Assembly: GCF_041928815.1 (NCBI RefSeq)
Contig: NZ_JBHFEI010000036.1
Span: 1-7,640, forward strand
Reading direction: 5' to 3'
Length of the DNA: 7,640 bases
Source of the DNA: JBHFEI01 sp041928815
Lineage (GTDB): Bacteria > Pseudomonadota > Alphaproteobacteria > Rhizobiales > Rhizobiaceae
Part shown: positions 6,410 to 7,640 of the stretch, in pieces
How the letters are laid out: every line of letters starts with the position of its first letter
How positions within the stretch are numbered: position 1 is the first letter of the stretch
Made by a program: the position numbers and the translations under genes
The notes under the pieces: model-generated
What the model was told of the DNA's origin: nothing
The model's input: the letters and a program-made list of their open reading frames with translations, nothing else
Databases searched by the model: none

Positions 6410-7531
6410 CTACATCGGGTCGCGTCGTTTGCGGCGATCGTCGAGACCAAAAAGGGACATCGATCCAATCAAAGTGTCAGGTCGCTCCCGCGCTCGCGCT
6501 CGTTCTTCGACGCCGATTGCCAAGGCCAACTGAATGAGCGCAGAACGCGCTATCTTGATCACACGAAGAGCCTTAGTCTCGAGAAGATCGCTGTCGATGG
6601 AGAACCCTAGGCCTTCGCTGCTTGGTGCGGCCCACATAAATGGCCGTGCCCAGCCCTCGTGTACCTGGAGGAATTTGTGTTCGAGCGCGTTACGGATGTC
6701 ATGCAGCTCTCGCGCATCGGGTCCGGTCGTCCGCTTTAGTTGATCGTCGAACAACTCCTTCGAAAGCCAGAAAAGTCCGCGAAGCGGCCAGTTTGGATAA
6801 TCTTTAAGGCGGTCGAGAAGTCGTGGCTTCCCTTCGATCATCCAAACATTCTTGAAATTGATGCGATTGGCGACTTTTCCCAACTTCCAATAATGATCGA
6901 CAAGAAACGCTACCTTATCGAGCAGAGAATAGGCAATACGGTATGCCGTCCGCACCCGTTCGGTTGCGAGCGAGTGCATCGGATAGTCTAGTGTGTCGAA
7001 TAGCCTAACGCGACGGTCAGAAAAGTGCAGATTTGTGTCGGAAAGACCCTCGTATAGCATGAAGCGGGCCGACACATATTCCTGTTTCATCTGATTGAAG
7101 AAGCCGATGACTGGTGGTGGCGTCACGACGCCCGGTCTCTCATCGAACCTTTCGCTTATAGGAGGCAGGACGAGGTCGTCACATGCCGCTCTTGCGTGCG
7201 ACCCGAGATCATTGAGTGGATTCAGGAATAGGCGATGGTCGAGACACCACTGCCGATACTTTTGTTCGACCTTGCTGCGCCCGAGCGGCGGCACACCAAA
7301 ATCCTGCAGCTCGCGTATTCGATCGAGATCGCCCGCCGCAGCATATGTTTTGGCTTCTTCAGCGAACTGTTGCGCCAATGCATCCGTGTAAATGGAGTCG
7401 TGTACTGCATCGGCGGCGGTAGCGGCAATCAGCCCATCATGGGCGTGCAACAATAAGATCGCGCGCTCGCGATCATCATCCAACATCCCAGCATAATGCT
7501 TGAGGCCATAGCCGCGATTGGCCTGCGCCAT
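6410..7531 (-). CDS. LA2681-like HEPN protein, 5'-truncated (N-terminal TPR region missing)
   Basis: As called, this is 373 residues from the ATG at 7529-7531. The body matches what I know of the LA2681-like HEPN family: KYRQWCLDHRLFLNPLNDLG (about 91-110), GFFNQMKQEYVSARFMLYEG (143-162), HFSDRRVRLFDTLDYP, WPLRGLFWLSKELF (248-261), and the HEPN motif in LHDIRNALEHKFLQVHE with Arg280-Asn281 and His285. Family members normally begin with about 150 or more residues of tetratricopeptide-like helices. Here only the last of these is visible, and it starts before the ATG: the frame is open to 7591 and reads NAALRIIPKFAMAQANRGYG, a TPR-like 'AL.I.P.FAMA' helix. An in-frame TGA at 7592-7594 blocks extension, and no ribosome binding site precedes the ATG. 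The gene is therefore probably a truncated remnant, although the HEPN half is undamaged. It is convergent with the helicase operon. The family is predicted to be RNase effectors in stress or phage response. Confidence 0.8.
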   Translation of the reverse strand: MAQANRGYGLKHYAGMLDDDRERAILLLHAHDGLIAATAADAVHDSIYTDALAQQFAEEAKTYAAAGDLDRIRELQDFGVPPLGRSKVEQKYRQWCLDHRLFLNPLNDLGSHARAACDDLVLPPISERFDERPGVVTPPPVIGFFNQMKQEYVSARFMLYEGLSDTNLHFSDRRVRLFDTLDYPMHSLATERVRTAYRIAYSLLDKVAFLVDHYWKLGKVANRINFKNVWMIEGKPRLLDRLKDYPNWPLRGLFWLSKELFDDQLKRTTGPDARELHDIRNALEHKFLQVHEGWARPFMWAAPSSEGLGFSIDSDLLETKALRVIKIARSALIQLALAIGVEERARARERPDTLIGSMSLFGLDDRRKRRDPM

Positions 7532-7568
7532 TGCGAACTTGGGAATGATGCGCAGCGCTGCGTTGGTC

Positions 7569-7640
7569 TGACCCCATTGGGTGGTCCGGTTTCAGTCTTA
7601 GTGCATGATCGGCTTTTCAACCATCGCCTGTGCCGATGAT
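7569..7640. mobile_element. Possible insertion-sequence end or rearrangement junction
   Basis: The TPR-like coding sequence of the LA2681-like gene stops at about 7565-7568. Immediately next is TGACCCCATTGGGTGGTC (7569-7586), which begins with TG, as many IS ends do, and contains an imperfect palindrome. Beyond it, on the minus strand, a frame from the window edge (7639) ends at TAA 7600-7598 with ...AMVEKPIMH, possibly the tail of a transposase gene. Only one end is visible, and neither a second inverted repeat nor a target duplication can be seen, so the family is not named. Confidence 0.35.

Noticed and set aside
6740..6991. Plus-strand frames within the LA2681-like gene
   Set aside because: They lie opposite conserved LA2681-like HEPN sequence in the minus strand and encode no recognisable protein.

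Overview
The window carries a GC-rich bacterial gene cluster. Heavy G/C use at third codon positions, TTG and GTG starts with purine-rich ribosome binding sites, and tightly packed genes suggest an alphaproteobacterium. A sphingomonad or rhizobial host is my impression, not something the sequence proves. All the recognisable proteins are types found in prokaryotic defence islands: a Ski2-like helicase, a PIN-type nuclease and two different HEPN proteins. No housekeeping gene is visible.

Left part (69-5951, plus strand) is one compact co-oriented operon. It starts with a short reading frame that looks like the 3' end of a larger gene cut off near base 69. That frame overlaps by 14 bases a 1167-residue superfamily 2 helicase with a complete motif set, a large family-specific N-terminal region and a long C-terminal region containing an acidic tract. 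Next are a 218-residue protein of no named domain, a PIN-like nuclease that overlaps it by one base, and a RiboL-PSP-type HEPN protein 19 bases further on. The helicase resembles HamB/AbpB-type helicases, which normally sit directly downstream of a HamA (DUF1837) nuclease. Whether the fragment before it is the tail of such a gene cannot be settled here. The inferred working model is a nucleic-acid-sensing helicase coupled to two RNase-type effectors (PIN and HEPN), with the unknown protein as a partner or inhibitor of the PIN protein. A possible terminator follows the HEPN gene.

Middle part (5952-6409) is about 460 bases without a convincing gene. It contains a cluster of degenerate GC-rich direct repeats built on CCGCCGATT.

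Right part (6410-7640, minus strand, convergent with the operon) holds a LA2681-like HEPN gene with an intact catalytic-type R-N-x3-H motif. Its N-terminal TPR region is missing: homology-like sequence stops at about 7568, and the adjoining bases 7569-7640 look like the end of an insertion sequence or another rearrangement junction. Both edges of the window therefore show signs of rearrangement, as is common in defence islands.
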